Of a stretch of DNA of 64,000 nt, positions 34,612 to 47,700 are shown in pieces (position 1 is the stretch's first letter; each line of letters begins with the position of its first letter). The position numbers and the translations under genes are program-made. Source of the stretch: Argopecten irradians (lineage: Eukaryota; Mollusca; Bivalvia; Pectinida; Pectinidae). Below the pieces are notes generated by a model, which saw nothing but the letters and a program-made list of their open reading frames with translations, ran no database searches and was not told the DNA's origin. Where the stretch lies: assembly GCF_041381155.1 (NCBI RefSeq), contig NC_091143.1, forward strand, positions 37,711,996-37,775,995, given 5' to 3'.

Positions 34612-36548
34612 ACCTTTCTTTGTCAAGATTTCAAGACATTTATCGTTTCTATCAGACACATGAAAAAATATTACATGAGGATATAGAAAAGACATGATGT
34701 ACAAAGAAAAGTGCGTGACAAAATGGATATACAATGTCCGAGATATAAAACAATGTAGACGCTTATGGTGTCATAGTGTTCAATCTAAAGCAATATTTTT
34801 CTATTTAATTAATAGAATCCTTGGGGTATGACAGGAGGAACTTCCCCCAAGGGGTAAAATTCTTAAGTTGTCAAACACGAGGCTTACTGAGTGACTGACA
34901 GCTTCAGATTTTTTTCTTTTACTCTATAGATGGGAACGTGCAAAGATTGCGTTTGGCTTGTCTTTACCCTAGGGTGAAATAGACAAATTTCAAACCGGTA
35001 GAGAAACTTTAATCCTTACTCAATGAGAAGTATGAATTGCATAAAATTTGACAAGATGAGATCAAGTGATTCTGTGATGTGGCCAGTGTTCTCCCTGAAG
35101 GATTTTTCCTGTTGGCCCTAAGGACCGGCTGACCCTAAGTTAATGGTCCTCTCAAAATTACAAGTAATCCTTGTAGGTTATATAATTACATGTACTAGCA
35201 AAGTAAAAGATTTACTACCAAACAAATTAACAATGATGAAAGCAATACACATCAAAACACTTTCAGTTCTAGAACAAAGTCTCCATATCAAAATATATGT
35301 CAGAACCCAATTTGATCTTCAATCTTTCACAATTCTACTGCTGCCGTAAAAACTTGTAAGCCTATAAAGTTTGCATCATTTTCGTAGGTCCTTTTTTGGA
35401 CTGAAAATGCTGAAAAAATACTTTATATAAGTATAAACATATTTGTAGTATGCATCGTAAATAAGACAAAAGGCTAAAAATACTCGCTTAGACATCACAC
35501 ATGTACATGTCCGATGTCATCATTTAAATGGCAGTGAAAACATCGAGAGTGAATTAGGTTTAGAGAGTAATCAACAACACAATCAACTATACCTGTATAT
35601 CCCCCTATCTGGACCAAAAAGTTGCCGGTCAAAGGACCAGCTACATGGAAAAAATGTCTGTCCGTCTATAAAGTTGCCGTTTACGGACAGACGGACAGGC
35701 TGTAATTTTGAACGCTGGATGTGTCACGTTTGGTGTTATATTTTTTCGATCGGTAGGAATATCAGAACATTTGTGATGATCATTAAATACGGGATAGCAT
35801 GTGTGAGATAATGGGTATCAGGACTAAAAACAAGGAATTGTGGATGATAATTATTGCAGTGTAATGTTGGCACGGGGAGTAGGAAGGTCGGACCTCTAGT
35901 GTAGTAATACTGCTACATTAGATTAGAAGTCTTGTGTGCAATATATAATCACATAAACCAATATTTCATTAATCTGAAGTGTATTATAATAAGTTTATCA
36001 TTTGCCTAACACCTCAATAGAGCCATCAGCTGAGGTTTGGTAGTTTGAATAATAGTGGACCATTTACATAATTATGTTACCTCACTTTCATTTAGAATGT
36101 TCTTATTGGATTAAACTTGATCACATGATATTGAGCTAGCTCGATGATAGGTGGAATATCCGGGGAAAAAAGTGACATGATCCCGGAGAAATACCCCCCT
36201 CAAAAGCTGCATTCCATCTTTTAAGCTGCATACCATGTTTTTTTATTATTATTATATTATTTTTTTATACTGTAAATAACATTTGGCGGCAGGAACAACT
36301 TTAGTCAATAATATTATTGAGCTCTCAACAGACGCTGCGGAGTTAACAGTTAATAATGGAAGCATATATGTGCAGGTTAAAACTTGAAGGGCTGTTACCG
36401 AAGCTATTTGTATTGTTGCTTTTAATTAAAACAAACTTATCTGCTACTATGCTTGACGATACGGTCCGAATTACCAGCCTAATTTTAAATATTGCATCCC
36501 AATTAACAAGTGGCAATCGAATGGTTAAAATGTCCTTACATATCATCG
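34612..36548. other. No gene seen
   Basis: AT-rich. A short inverted pair, GTCTGTCCGTCTATAAA and ACGGACAGACGGACAG, lies at about 35656-35698. No exon was recognised. Confidence 0.4.
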
Positions 36549-36650
36549 CAAACCACCTCTGGGTCGCGAGTTCGAATCTTATGTCGGGCAATGACCATGT
36601 ACTGACCACTGGTCGGTGGTTTCTCGTCTGGTACAGCGGCTTTCCTCCAT
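36549..36650 (+). mobile_element. SINE fragment (same family as 27744-27970)
   Basis: ACCTCTGGGTCGCGAGTTCG (carrying the B box GAGTTCGAAT), then ACTGACCACTGGTCGGTGGT and GGCTTTCCTCC. These match the middle of the SINE at 27744-27970 in the same order. The A box and the tail are missing, so it is a diverged internal fragment. Confidence 0.8.
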
Positions 36651-36665
36651 CATCTAATATTATAT

Positions 36666-36790
36666 TATGGCCCTTCCCTGAGGGAACTGTTCTCCTTTAG
36701 TGTTGTCTGTCGAGGTATAGTCCCCGAGTCGAAGACGAGATCTCGCCAGACAACACTATAAGGAAACTGTTCCCGAGGGAAAGGGTCATA
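36666..36790. mobile_element. Fold-back element with TATGGCCCTTCCCT ends
   Basis: Arms of 44 bases at 36666-36709 and 36747-36790: TATGGCCCTTCCCTGAGGGA, then AGTGTTGTCTG, against CAGACAACACTATAAGG and CCGAGGGAAAGGGTCATA. The loop contains CGAGGTATAGTCCCCGAGTC. Similar words (TTGTTCCCGAAGTCAGGTAT) continue to about 36890, so the element may extend or be doubled. Confidence 0.7.
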
Positions 36791-38204
36791 CTAGATTTAG
36801 TACTTCACATGACATTCATTATGACGTCATATATTTGGTCAAGTGCTCATTCCGGGGGAATACACTTTGGTATTGTTCCCGAAGTCAGGTATAGTCTCCC
36901 GTAGTCAAGAAGGACAGGTCACTGTCGCAAAATAGACTATGGCTGTTATCCAATTACAATCCTAGTAATTATCATGTGATGTACTAAACCTGCCATGTCC
37001 TTGTTAATAGAACGTTATATTCATCAGTTCAAATCAAACAGCATATAGTTATATATGCTATTTGATATCGTTGATAATTAATTTCGCATAATCATTTTAA
37101 TGTTTCATTACCGAATATTTGGTCATGAATTTTCAGAAAATACCATTTGAAATATAAACAGTTATTGTAAACTTGATATATATATATATATATATATATC
37201 AATATGTATCAAGCATAATTAGTCTCGATTCAGTTACAAAACAACAGGTATTGAAACAAAAACATTTATGGAAAAAAGAATTTCGATTTTTTTTTCATGA
37301 GTTGAGACATTGTTGATTGCTTTTACATAGTCATTCCTCAAAGCCTTAATCCCTGAGTATTTGGAGCAATTACAAAGACAAGGCTGTTCTGGAAACCTGT
37401 TGTATAAGTTCGCCCTCCCAAAGGCTTTCTTTCTATCTCTTCATTGCGATTTTTTCCGAAAAGTCTATTCCGAATTGTCCCTGCTTGTATCTGTGGCCTT
37501 GAATGTTGGTTTAAGTGGTAAACGTATCGCTGTTTAAGTGAGGCTTTTCAAAATCAATTGTAGTCTTGGTAAACCTTGATGAAATTATTGCTATTCAAAG
37601 GAATAGTTGATGATGTGTAGAATCAAATTAGATAAATATCAGCTCTACAGCAGAAAACTTAACAGTTCCACTGAGAGCAAAGGTCAGGGCATGATTATCA
37701 GAATAACAAATCGGTAAGGTGATTGCACCTAAACAAGATGGTACACTTGATACAATTATAGAGGGTTTAACGTTTTATAACATTCAGCTAAAATCGTAAA
37801 CTTTCTCCTAATTGCATTTGAAAAATTGAGTTAACATCTTGTCATGTGAAGATAATTTAATATGCTTTAGGTCGCTTTTTTTACAGCTGTAAACCTTTTT
37901 TTCGAATTTTTGATATCAGAAAACAAAATGAAATCTGAATTTTTTTTTGTATAGGAGCCAAAAATCGAAAGCTATGTTTCCTTTGCTTAATGTCATGGAT
38001 ATTGCTGGTGAAGAAAAGCGTTAATCTTTTCATCACTTTATCTGTGTCCTCCTAACAGTCGTACACACATTTTGTATATATATAACTAAAACGTTTCAAT
38101 TTATAACCAGTTTTCAGAGAGTCTCAATATTCTATATCTATATCACATTGCCTGTCCATGTGTGTAAGTATTGTTTGTGACATCATACTTTTCAGAGGTG
38201 GTTT
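36791..38204. other. No gene seen
   Basis: AT-rich, including an (AT)n run at about 37181-37199. No exon recognised. Confidence 0.4.
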
Positions 38205-38470
38205 TTTTTATTGAATTGACGTCCTATTAACAGCCAGTGTTATGTAAGGACGGCTTCCATTGTACATTGTATATAGCGCCCCGTTTTACGTGTGTTTTGG
38301 GAGACTGCGGTATGTTCGTGTTGTGTCTTCTTGTATAGTGGAACTGTTGACCGTTTAATAGTGCTATATTACTGAAGTATGCCGCCGAATACACCAAGCA
38401 ACATACCCCACTCGGCCACATTAAACTGACAACGAGCGAACCAGTTTTCCCATTTCCATAAAAATGAGTG
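38205..38470 (-). mobile_element. SINE-tail-containing repeat, minus strand
   Basis: The segment 38217-38262 (TGACGTCCTATTAACAGCCA, then GTGTTATGTAAGGACGG) matches the 3' tail of the SINE at 27744. The following 200 bases (GTACATTGTATATAGCGCCC, GACTGCGGTATGTTCG, CACTCGGCCACATTA) are a different body. Either it is a related SINE with another head or a composite repeat. The limits are approximate. Confidence 0.5.
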
Positions 38471-38780
38471 CTAAACATGTGCAGAAACTACAATGTTTAC
38501 TGAATACAGTGTGTCTCGGCCAGGGGACAAAAGAAATGTTGTGTTTCGATCATAAAACAATGGTAGATTTTAGATTGTTTTTAACAAGAAGTTGATTATG
38601 ATTATATTACATGTTTCTATAATAAGTGAGAAAACCTGTCCCCTCGGTAAATGTCGTCCTCCTGTAATGTGAATAAATATATCGATAGATATGTATTATC
38701 GTAATTGTAATCATTATGACTGGCGTCCTTTTAGATAACTCGTACACTTTTACATAACCTCTGTCAAAGCCATCATTTAA

Positions 38781-38917
38781 AGATGCTCCACCGCTGACGA
38801 ATAGTATTTTTTCTCTACCAAAACCAGGAGCAGACGAATCGGTATTTTTCTTCAGTTTCAAAAGTTACTTTTCACCATTACCATCATTGAAAAGTTTGAA
38901 CTTCTTATTTTACTTTT
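38781..38917. mobile_element. MITE family B, half copy 1
   Basis: TTAA is followed by AGATGCTCCACCGCTGACGA, then GAGCAGACGAATCGG, TTCTTCAGTTTCAAAAGTTA and CATTGAAAAGTTTGAACTTC. This corresponds to one end plus interior of the family seen complete at 41283 and 61539. The opposite end is missing. Confidence 0.7.
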
Positions 38918-39834
38918 AAAGTAATAGACGCTATAAAAATATCTCTGAGATGACCGTAATATTGAGAGTTGTTGATAGGAAGGATGACCGTAATATTAAT
39001 AATTTTTTAAACAATCAATTTTATTTTTCCCTTGCTGACCCTTGCATTTATGTTATAGGAACATGTGGAAACATGTGTAATAATAACTTTTGTATAATGT
39101 CATTTAAGGTCAATATGCAAGCTCGCGCTATGTCCGTCTAAGGTACAATTAGGAGAGAGAGAGAGAGAGAGCTTTGGTACATCTTCATCCTGAATAAAAG
39201 TCTTTGATTTCAACTAACAAACTTGTGAAGATGTAGATGGGCATGAATTAATATCTTCTCATGTACACAGATAAGAACTATCTAAAACAGGTTAGCCAAA
39301 TCTTACTTTGATGGACATCATTAAAAAGATATATTGATATCAAGAAGCTATATTATTTCTAGTCGTCTGTGTATAATAAATACATTGTATCTATTTCATA
39401 CTACATTTCTTAAGCGGTTTCACATCTTGAACAATTCTTGTCAGCATGGCTTCATATTCGATATTGTTAAAATACGTCGCAAATGTGATTTGTTCAATTA
39501 CCTATCGCAATTTATTTCTGATACGGTTTTTTTTTGCAGGTCGTTTGCAATGGAAGTCCATTGGATGGAGGGAAGGATCCGCATACCCTATTTAGGCCAA
39601 TGTGCGTAAAGTATACAGTGGCAGATATACATATAAATGTACGATGAAACTTACAGCTACGCCTTGCAATTAGCTCGGCGACTGGGGGACCACGTACGCC
39701 AGAGGAAATGTATGACGTTATGTTCATTCTGTGTGCGTGATAAAAGAAAGATAACTCTTTCAAGGCCTATATTACATTAAATTAAGGGTCGATGGAGAGA
39801 GAGATTCTGGATTAGGCCAACAAAATTTATATGT
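38918..39834. other. No gene seen
   Basis: No exon recognised. A short (GA)n run lies at about 39152-39172. Confidence 0.4.
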
Positions 39835-40059
39835 CTGTTTAGGGTTACTAGACCGACCTTAATTTTTTACCCCCGACCCTAATTAGCTTACCCCGACCCT
39901 AATTTTTCCCACTTTTCTACGTAAAAAAATATAAATAAAAGTTGGGATTTCGATCTTAGACTCCGGTTGCGGTCATTATTTTAGAGTGAAAGACACTAAA
40001 TAAAAATAATCTTCCCGACCTACAGGACCTATTCTTTTTGCCAATGTAACCCTAAACAG
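39835..40059. mobile_element. MITE with CTGTTTAGGGTTAC ends
   Basis: A 225-bp element with exact 14-base terminal inverted repeats, CTGTTTAGGGTTAC at 39835 and GTAACCCTAAACAG ending at 40059. The interior has a repeated word CCCCGACCCTAAT at its left. It is followed by a run of about 27 T. The end includes TTAGGG by chance, and the element is too short and single-copy in this respect to be telomeric. Confidence 0.7.
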
Positions 40060-41282
40060 GTTTTTTTTTTTTTTTTTTTTTTTTTTGCCTTAACTATCTA
40101 CATACCCGCTATCCGAAAGGCATTTACGAACGTTAAATATATAAATATTGCATATTGACATCAACTGATCACTCGCTTTTCAATTACTAATCTCTACTTC
40201 CAGCATTTTCCCGTTCTTTTCTACGCTATATTGGTCCTTTGCATAAGCTGCCCGGTAAAAGGCGATTTAATTAGGATTTTGCTCCTTAGCATGTACACCG
40301 GGAAGAAATTAAACTTTGAATTGTATCTTATTCGCCATACATTTTACTTCATACGTGGCACTAGTGCTCATATCGTCGTGTTCTGCCGAACATCATGGCT
40401 ACATTTTTGTAGATCTGGCCTTCGGCTGCCACTTGCCGAAGCGTTAATTGAGCTTCATTGTGCTGCTAAATTATTGTCTATTTCCATTGTCAAATATAAC
40501 TGTTCGTATCATATTATGTAATCGTGTTCATTTTGTGTGTCTTGATAAAGGGGCAGATCGCCTCTAAAATTTGACATTTTTTTGTCCACACGGTTGGGAT
40601 TACTTCTTTGTTCGATATATTACCCGTGGTGCTACACATTATACAAACTCATAATTGTGTTCGGTTTTGAGAATTGGTAAAATCAATAACTACTTTCTGA
40701 CAAGTTTACCTAAAATCCGATTACTGAGACATAATTATGAAATTGGGCTATTATATGTAATTACATGTAATTAGCCTAGTGTGGAACCATGAAAAATGTC
40801 TTACGTATACTTTCATTTATTTCGCAAAAACATAATTTACAATATTCATAATATACATCATTTACAATAATGGCAAATCTTGACATATTTTTTCATAAGG
40901 GAAGTGCATGACTACAAATAGAATTATTTTTGGATTAATGTTGAAAGAATACTTAGCGAGGCTGAAACCTCACACCCGAAAAGATATTATACACTGTTCA
41001 CCGACTTTTTAAATATAAATGTCACCTCAATGTGTACCCATTATATAGACAATTTTACTTGGTTGTCCCGACGAACTACGCATTATATGTGTTGCGTGGG
41101 GTTTGGTATTTTGGGATACTGCGGGATAAACTTACATTGCGGCTTCTCGTTAAAGTGAAACTCGACTCTACAAGGGTAGCTCACCGAATCATGGCGTGAA
41201 AGGTACGGAGCAGTGTTCACTCATCTGGTTTGGAAGCTAGCCAGTCTTTTTACTGTGACAGTTCGTGTCCCCTTGTTTTTAA
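40060..41282. other. No gene seen
   Basis: No exon recognised. The 96-residue frame at 40231-40521 has no family resemblance. Confidence 0.4.
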
Positions 41283-41645
41283 AGATGCCCCACCGCCGAC
41301 AGAGCATAAACGATACCCATCATTTGAAAAATTGCTGATGTTAAATCTTGGATACATGTGTCTTAACACATAGTACATATAAAATAAATCATTTTGCTTT
41401 TGGTACACGCACAATCAGTTCTTCATTCCATATAGTGCATGGTGCATTGGCTTTTTTCGGAATGCAATTAATTATTTTCAATATGTTCATCTTGAATTCA
41501 GATTCTTAATATTGCAAAAGTTTTACAACTTATCGCAACATATATAAATATACATATATGAAGTAAAATTAGAATCTCAAACTTTTCAAAGATGGAAATG
41601 GTGTAAAGTAAGTAACTTTGTGCCGTTCGTCAGCGGTGGAGCATG
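41283..41645. mobile_element. MITE family B, full copy 1
   Basis: Starts AGATGCCCCACCGCCGAC and ends GTCAGCGGTGGAGCATG, its inverted complement. The interior has CATAAACGATACCCATCATT near the left and CTCAAACTTTTCAAAGATGG near the right. It shares the left-hand layout and right end with 61539-61893. Confidence 0.8.
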
Positions 41646-44600
41646 CATCATAAGTACTTCGGATGGCGAGAACAAACGAAAAAGGAAATCAAAACTGATT
41701 TTTTTTCTGTGTTTATTAATTCACTCATCTGTAACATTTAAACAAGGGACATCTGTCTAAAGTTCTTTGAAGCAGAACTATTATTTTACACTATTATTAG
41801 CTATTTAACTTTCCTTTTCAGCAAAAACACAAATGAAATATTGTAATTCGTCATGTATGTATAGATGTCTTGTACTTATGTATTAAATTGCTGATTTTAC
41901 CTAGTTCTTATTTCATTAGAATTTATTTCACTGCACTGCTGATAAATATGTCGGTTACCTCTATATATTTAAACATGTAATGTTAGATAGTCTTTGAATG
42001 GCTTAACTACATCTATTAGTTGAACCATTTGAACAAATTTTGTTCTGTTCCAAAGAAATCTGATTATTTTGTTAAAATCTGTTCACCACTTTTTGACTTC
42101 TGTTTATTCAAAAGAAATAAATATATTTAGGCAAGACGAACTAGGGTATTATAATATAGAAAATAGAGTATCAATTACAATATGTATCAACCATTATAGA
42201 AAGCTAGGTATGAAGGAATGTGTTTGTGTGTAGGTACTGTGCTTGTATGCATATAATATCTCAGTATATCTAAATCTAGGGCAAGTCTAGAATATATAGC
42301 TTCTTTAAACCACAACAATCTACGGTCTACAAAACTGTCTTTCAACAAACAAACATATACATAATTACTGGATACCGCCCCTACAGTCAACCCAACACTC
42401 ACAAAACATCCATCTAACCCAGCGTACAATGAAGAACGACAGTATCAACAACAGCATTAAACATTCTAACTTACACATATCATTTTGTCCTGGATTAAAA
42501 CGTAGGTTTTTGTAGATAATGCAATAAACTATATTAATTTTTTGTTAATTTTAAATTTTTTATTTTTAATAATAGTCTTCCTGAGATGAGTCAACAGATT
42601 TTCGCAAAAATAATGGAAGTGTATTATGTTACTTTTCTACTAATACCAACATCAACAAATTCAAGACTCTGGATGTATCAAAACATGGATGAGCTGATGG
42701 TTTGTTATTCTAATTTATTCCAAGCATAGTAATTATCAGACATGTAGATCTTGAAAAAAAAACCATATCTAAATTCAAAATATTGGCGATGGTTGCCTGT
42801 GGAGCAAACCCAAAATACTGGCACTATAAGAAAAGTAACATAGATGTGTCAGTCACAAGATTTCCGTTGCAGGTAGGATAAAGATTTTTTTATAGATGAC
42901 AAAGTAATTTTAGTTTTGTTGATAACTTGCTGTAACACAGTGCAAGAATATAATCTACACAGGCTTCAGTAGTCAAAAGCTTTCATCAACCTTTTAAAGC
43001 TCTCATCTGTTAAATTAATCAGAATTTAAGAAATGCAAAATATAACATTGTCCTTTTATGAAGATTATATATATATAAAATAAGTACTGAAATATATATA
43101 TTTAGTTTCAAAATCCAGTTTTGAACTTATTAGCTTTGGAAACTGTTCATTTTCTAATTATTTGATACATATTCAACACCATACAAAAACAAACAAACCC
43201 AGCAAAAGATTTGATCACGAATGACTGAATGGATAGATGTTTATCCAATTGAAAACTTATCATTTTACTTTCTATTTTTTCCTCCGTTCTCATTTATTCT
43301 AACTCATTCACTTTTAAAATCACATTTAAGATCTTCTAAATACTAGAACTGTCAATTTCAGACGGGAATGAGTGAAACAGAAGTTTATACTTCCAGACCG
43401 TCCCTATCACGTCAAAATGACTATAACATGTAACAGGAGATCGAGGCATATTGGTATTCACCATGGAATCGTCGGTTTAAAACTGAAAACCAGAAACAAC
43501 TACACATGGAGACTAACCAACTGAAATACAAGATGGTTGCCTTTCTTTGTCTGTTGTCCATGGCTGATTACAAGATATTTTAAGAATAAGAATGATTCCG
43601 ACGACACACCCTGGATAAAACGTAACTTAAATAATTAGCCATCTAATGATGGTGGGTTATTACATAATTTATAATATATCACAATTAATAATTATAGAAT
43701 CAGGTAAGTAAAATCATTCAATGTCCTTAATAATTATAGAATCAGGTAAGTAAAATCATTCAATGTCCTATCAACCATCCATCTCAATTATACAATTAGT
43801 TATATCAGTGCAAAATTCTATATTATGATATAACTAGTTATATCAGTACAAAATTACATATTATGAGAAATTTACATGGAAAATTACAAACATGTTGACA
43901 AGGGTAAAAACATAATATACTTAGCATATATATATCAAGTTCCAATACAAGCTTTTAAAATGAACATAATATACACAAGTAGAAGATAAATTGTAATGTT
44001 ATTAAGATATTTTGTTATGTAATCTACATTTTGATGTTATTTTTATGTAGCAAATTACACACAAAACATGATCTGTGAACACAGAACACTAGATCTCCGT
44101 ACATTTGTCTCTTAAACCTTTCACAATATGAAAATAAGAAATTATACTTAAAAATTTGGTGACTACAAAGGAAAAAAATCATCATGACAAATAATTAATA
44201 ATAAACCCTGATTATTTATAAGATTTCAACAATGAGCATTCTCTACCCACACTCACACTTTACAAAACATTCGCACAGTCACACTCGTCTTTTTCTTTCT
44301 TACTGAACACGCAAATGAAATGCATGTAAAAGACAAGTCTGCAGAACCTGATCGAGACCCATTCTACATATTTCTAAAATAACAAGCACTGATTTTAATT
44401 GCGACCATTACAGGTATTCCCCAAACAACCCAACAGTCTCATGTGTTAAGTACAAATTTTCAATTCGTCTTTAACAACATTAAAATTTCGCTTCGGGGCC
44501 ATAAAATATTCATAATCTTGATCAGACATTTCACTGCATTTGACCAAAGAAATTCGATCCAACACCAGCAGTTTTTGGCTGAATGCTGAAGAAATTAAGA

Positions 44601-44718
44601 TTGCACACATACTGCTTAAGACTTGTCTTGAATAGATATTACTTTAAGAATGGGTCTGTTTACTTGGCTAACTCTGGATGTTTCCTCGATGTTGTTTGTT
44701 ACCTCGATGTTGCAAGAC
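41646..44718. other. Probable 3' UTR and downstream DNA of the BSG-like gene
   Basis: AT-rich, without exons or transposons that I recognise. This is the 3' side of the minus-strand BSG-like gene, so part is likely 3' UTR. A minus-strand AATAAA occurs at about 43293-43298, and others lie further down, but the true poly(A) site cannot be chosen from sequence alone. Confidence 0.4.
43685..43768. repeat. Exact 42-bp tandem duplication
   Basis: Two identical 42-base units beginning TTAATAATTATAGAATCAGG, at 43685-43726 and 43727-43768. Identity implies a recent event. It may lie in the 3' UTR of the BSG-like gene. Confidence 0.92.
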
Positions 44719-44776
44719 CTAGGTTCTCACACTTCTTTGTCTCACCTCGTCAGCACGGTGATCTTGGGTATTAGCT
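44719..44776 (-). CDS. BSG: BSG-like exon 7: cytoplasmic tail and stop
   Basis: Acceptor TTTTATATTACAG, then 58 coding bases for ANTQDHRADEVRQRSVRT and TAG. Too short to be found as an open frame. It was found by requiring the phase-2 acceptor and the VRQR end. The match to the family tail makes the assignment firm. Confidence 0.85.
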
Positions 44777-47700
44777 CTGTAATATAAAACTTCAACTGTC
44801 AGCACTAACCAATAAATTCCCAATTTGCATATTAAAGAGTTATCTGCACTTGCGGGTACGTATTGATTGTGACGTCATGTATTTGCGAGCGTAACGTCAT
44901 ACGTTACGTATTGATTGTGACGTCATGTATTTGCGAGCGTAACGTCATACGTTTCGGAGAAAAAGACGTGAATTGCGCTCACAAAATAATGACGTAACAA
45001 TCGATACCTACCCGCAAGGGAGCTAACTCTGTAATATGCAAAGACGGAATAGCCCTAGGCCTGCCACCGATCATCAATCATTTACTATTATATTTACCAC
45101 ACGCAACACAAATAATATCTGAAAGTGACTTATAAATCTTTTATACATATGGTTGTCTAGTACTAGTAAGAAATGGGTTCAAAGTGGCTCAACATTAAAT
45201 ATGAATACAATAGTGTAAATATAGCCTTTTTTATTTTTGGTTGTTTTGGAAATTGAACAGGTAAGTCACTTGATCCCAGATGACCTAAAAATTCAAACTG
45301 ATTCACTTACGGGTAGTCTGGGGAATCGGCTTCATCTTCCATCTGCTTTCCTCGCCTCTTTTCATAGATGAAGACGATAATGCAGAGAATGATCACCTCT
45401 GCTACAATTCCAAGGAATGGCCACAAAGCTGCAAGACGATCTGAAAAAAAAACCCTTCATGAGACAAACATTTTCTTTCTACAATTGTATTCTTAGCCAG
45501 TATGTATTTGCCTTTAAACAATGAGACGTATAGTTTCCTTCTAGAACACTTAGCCAGTTTATTTGGCTTTCAAACCATCAGTTGCAGACAACTATCATAA
45601 AAGTGATTATATAAACATACGCTCGACTCTGACAATTGGAAACAATTAACATAAAAGTAAACATACCCTTGACTCTGACAATCGTTGTGGCTTGAGCGGT
45701 CTGGAATCCTTCGTAGGTCGAGTTGGCCATACATTTGTAGGTGCCCTTGTCGGAGAACTCGAGGCTGTAGATGGTGAGTTTACCATTCACAATTTCTCCT
45801 TCGTCGTTGATTACAACACGGTCGCCAGCGTTGAGGAGGACATCGTCCCTGAGCCAGGACACTGAAGGGTAGGGATAGCCAGTGACAGGACACTTCAGGA
45901 TCAGGTTGTCTCCTTGGACGTAGTTCTTGGAGGGATCAAAGCTCTTCTCATTGACCTTGGGTGGTCCTTCAAGGCAAAGTTAAATCATACAATACTTAGT
46001 CACATGTATACTAATACTGTAACCTATCAAAACCAATGCTGTTCCCCTTTTAGTATTTATGTGATAGTAATTTATACCTGTATAATCCAGAAACCTAGCT
46101 ATATTGACTAAATCTGCTGTTTCCGGTAACATCCAGTTTAGCCAAGTAACACTCAAACCTTATAATTCTGTTATCATACAGAAATTGAATTAACAAGAAC
46201 AGTCATCCAAGAGGCCAACTTTTAGTCATACTTATCTGCTGTTGTCGCCAAATACTCACCAACGAGATCAACGTTGTGGATGACTTTCTGATTTGAAGTG
46301 GTGAATGTGAACTCGCACTGGTATCGGCCAAGATCTCCCCATTCTGAAATAACCAAATAAATGTCATTTTGTAGGAAAATCAGAGGATTTACTGTGGTAT
46401 CCTTAATATAGTAAAACATAAAGCACTCCACTATGTTTTTGACCCCTGAGGGTATATGGGACTATCATATCATTATAATGTTGTCCATTCTAACTATTGA
46501 TACTCAATTTTACTCTAACCAGGTGAAAGACACAATATGCCTAGAGTTACACGACATGTGCTGTAATTCACAATATTGGTGATGATTTATGAATTACCTC
46601 TAGGGACAAATACATACCAGGTTTTGAGATAACAAGGTTTTGATCATTATCGCCCTCCAGCATGTGTCTGTCCTTCAAACTAGCGCCCAGGGACATGGAG
46701 CCTTCCTTGGTCCAGGCCAGTGTGTAGGTCTTGTCAGTTGTCTCAGTGCTGAACTCAGGGACACAGCTAAGCTTGCTGCTCGTCTCATTGTAAACCACCT
46801 CGGCAGGGGACACAACTGTTATAACACAAAATATGGATTTTAACACATTTGATTGTAATTAGCTATCTCTGATCTAAAAACTGCTAACTTGTTAACTTTT
46901 AAGACTCCAACTTCGCGCTCTATACACAAAAATGCAAAAAAAAAAATATGAAGTCTCCACATTATATTTAAACCGCATGATGCTTGCAATTTTTTTTTAT
47001 CATAATACTGAACCAATTAACTATTTTAAAATTATATTATATGCTTTCTTGAAATACCTCTAAAGACATCAACATCCTTTTGGAAGAACTTGTATTTTGT
47101 AACATCGTCCGGCTCGTAGATACAGAAATAGCGTCCTGTGTCGGCAACAGTGAGCTTGGATCCCGATTTTGAAACCTTGAGGGTGATCACAGTCCAGTCC
47201 ATGGCTGTCACCCCTGGACTAGTGGAGCGAAGTGTATCAAATCCCAGATTGGTCAGTTTTATTGCACTACTGATGTCTCCCTGTCTGTCGTCTAATCTCT
47301 TGATGATCAAGGAGTTGGGGTTAGGTTTATCTGCCTTAGTGGAGTATTTACATGTTATCTCCAGTTCACCACCTTCTAGAACCTTAAGAGGGTCTGTATT
47401 TGGTACGATATCAATCTTTGGCTCATCCGCTGCAAGTAGAGCAAAACTTAGTTAGATAGAACATATACATAAACTTCTAAAAAAATTTTTGGAAATCCCT
47501 GGTAGGCTACATCAAAATGTGATCCTGATGCAGGATAAATGTATGTATATGCACATGTTAAATGACACAGCATATATGGGCACGGTGAATGGTGTTTCGG
47601 CAATACAGTACGTAGCTATAGGGTTATTTCATAATATAAGCTACTTGAAGTTGATTAAACTACATAAGCTTGCAAATGTGTGCATGTACTTGGTATATGT

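Noticed and set aside
39835-40059. Telomere-like repeat
   Set aside because: Only one TTAGGG at each end, as part of exact 14-base terminal inverted repeats of a MITE.
46222-46431. 69-residue minus-strand protein
   Set aside because: BSG-like exon 4 read through into both flanking introns; not an independent gene.
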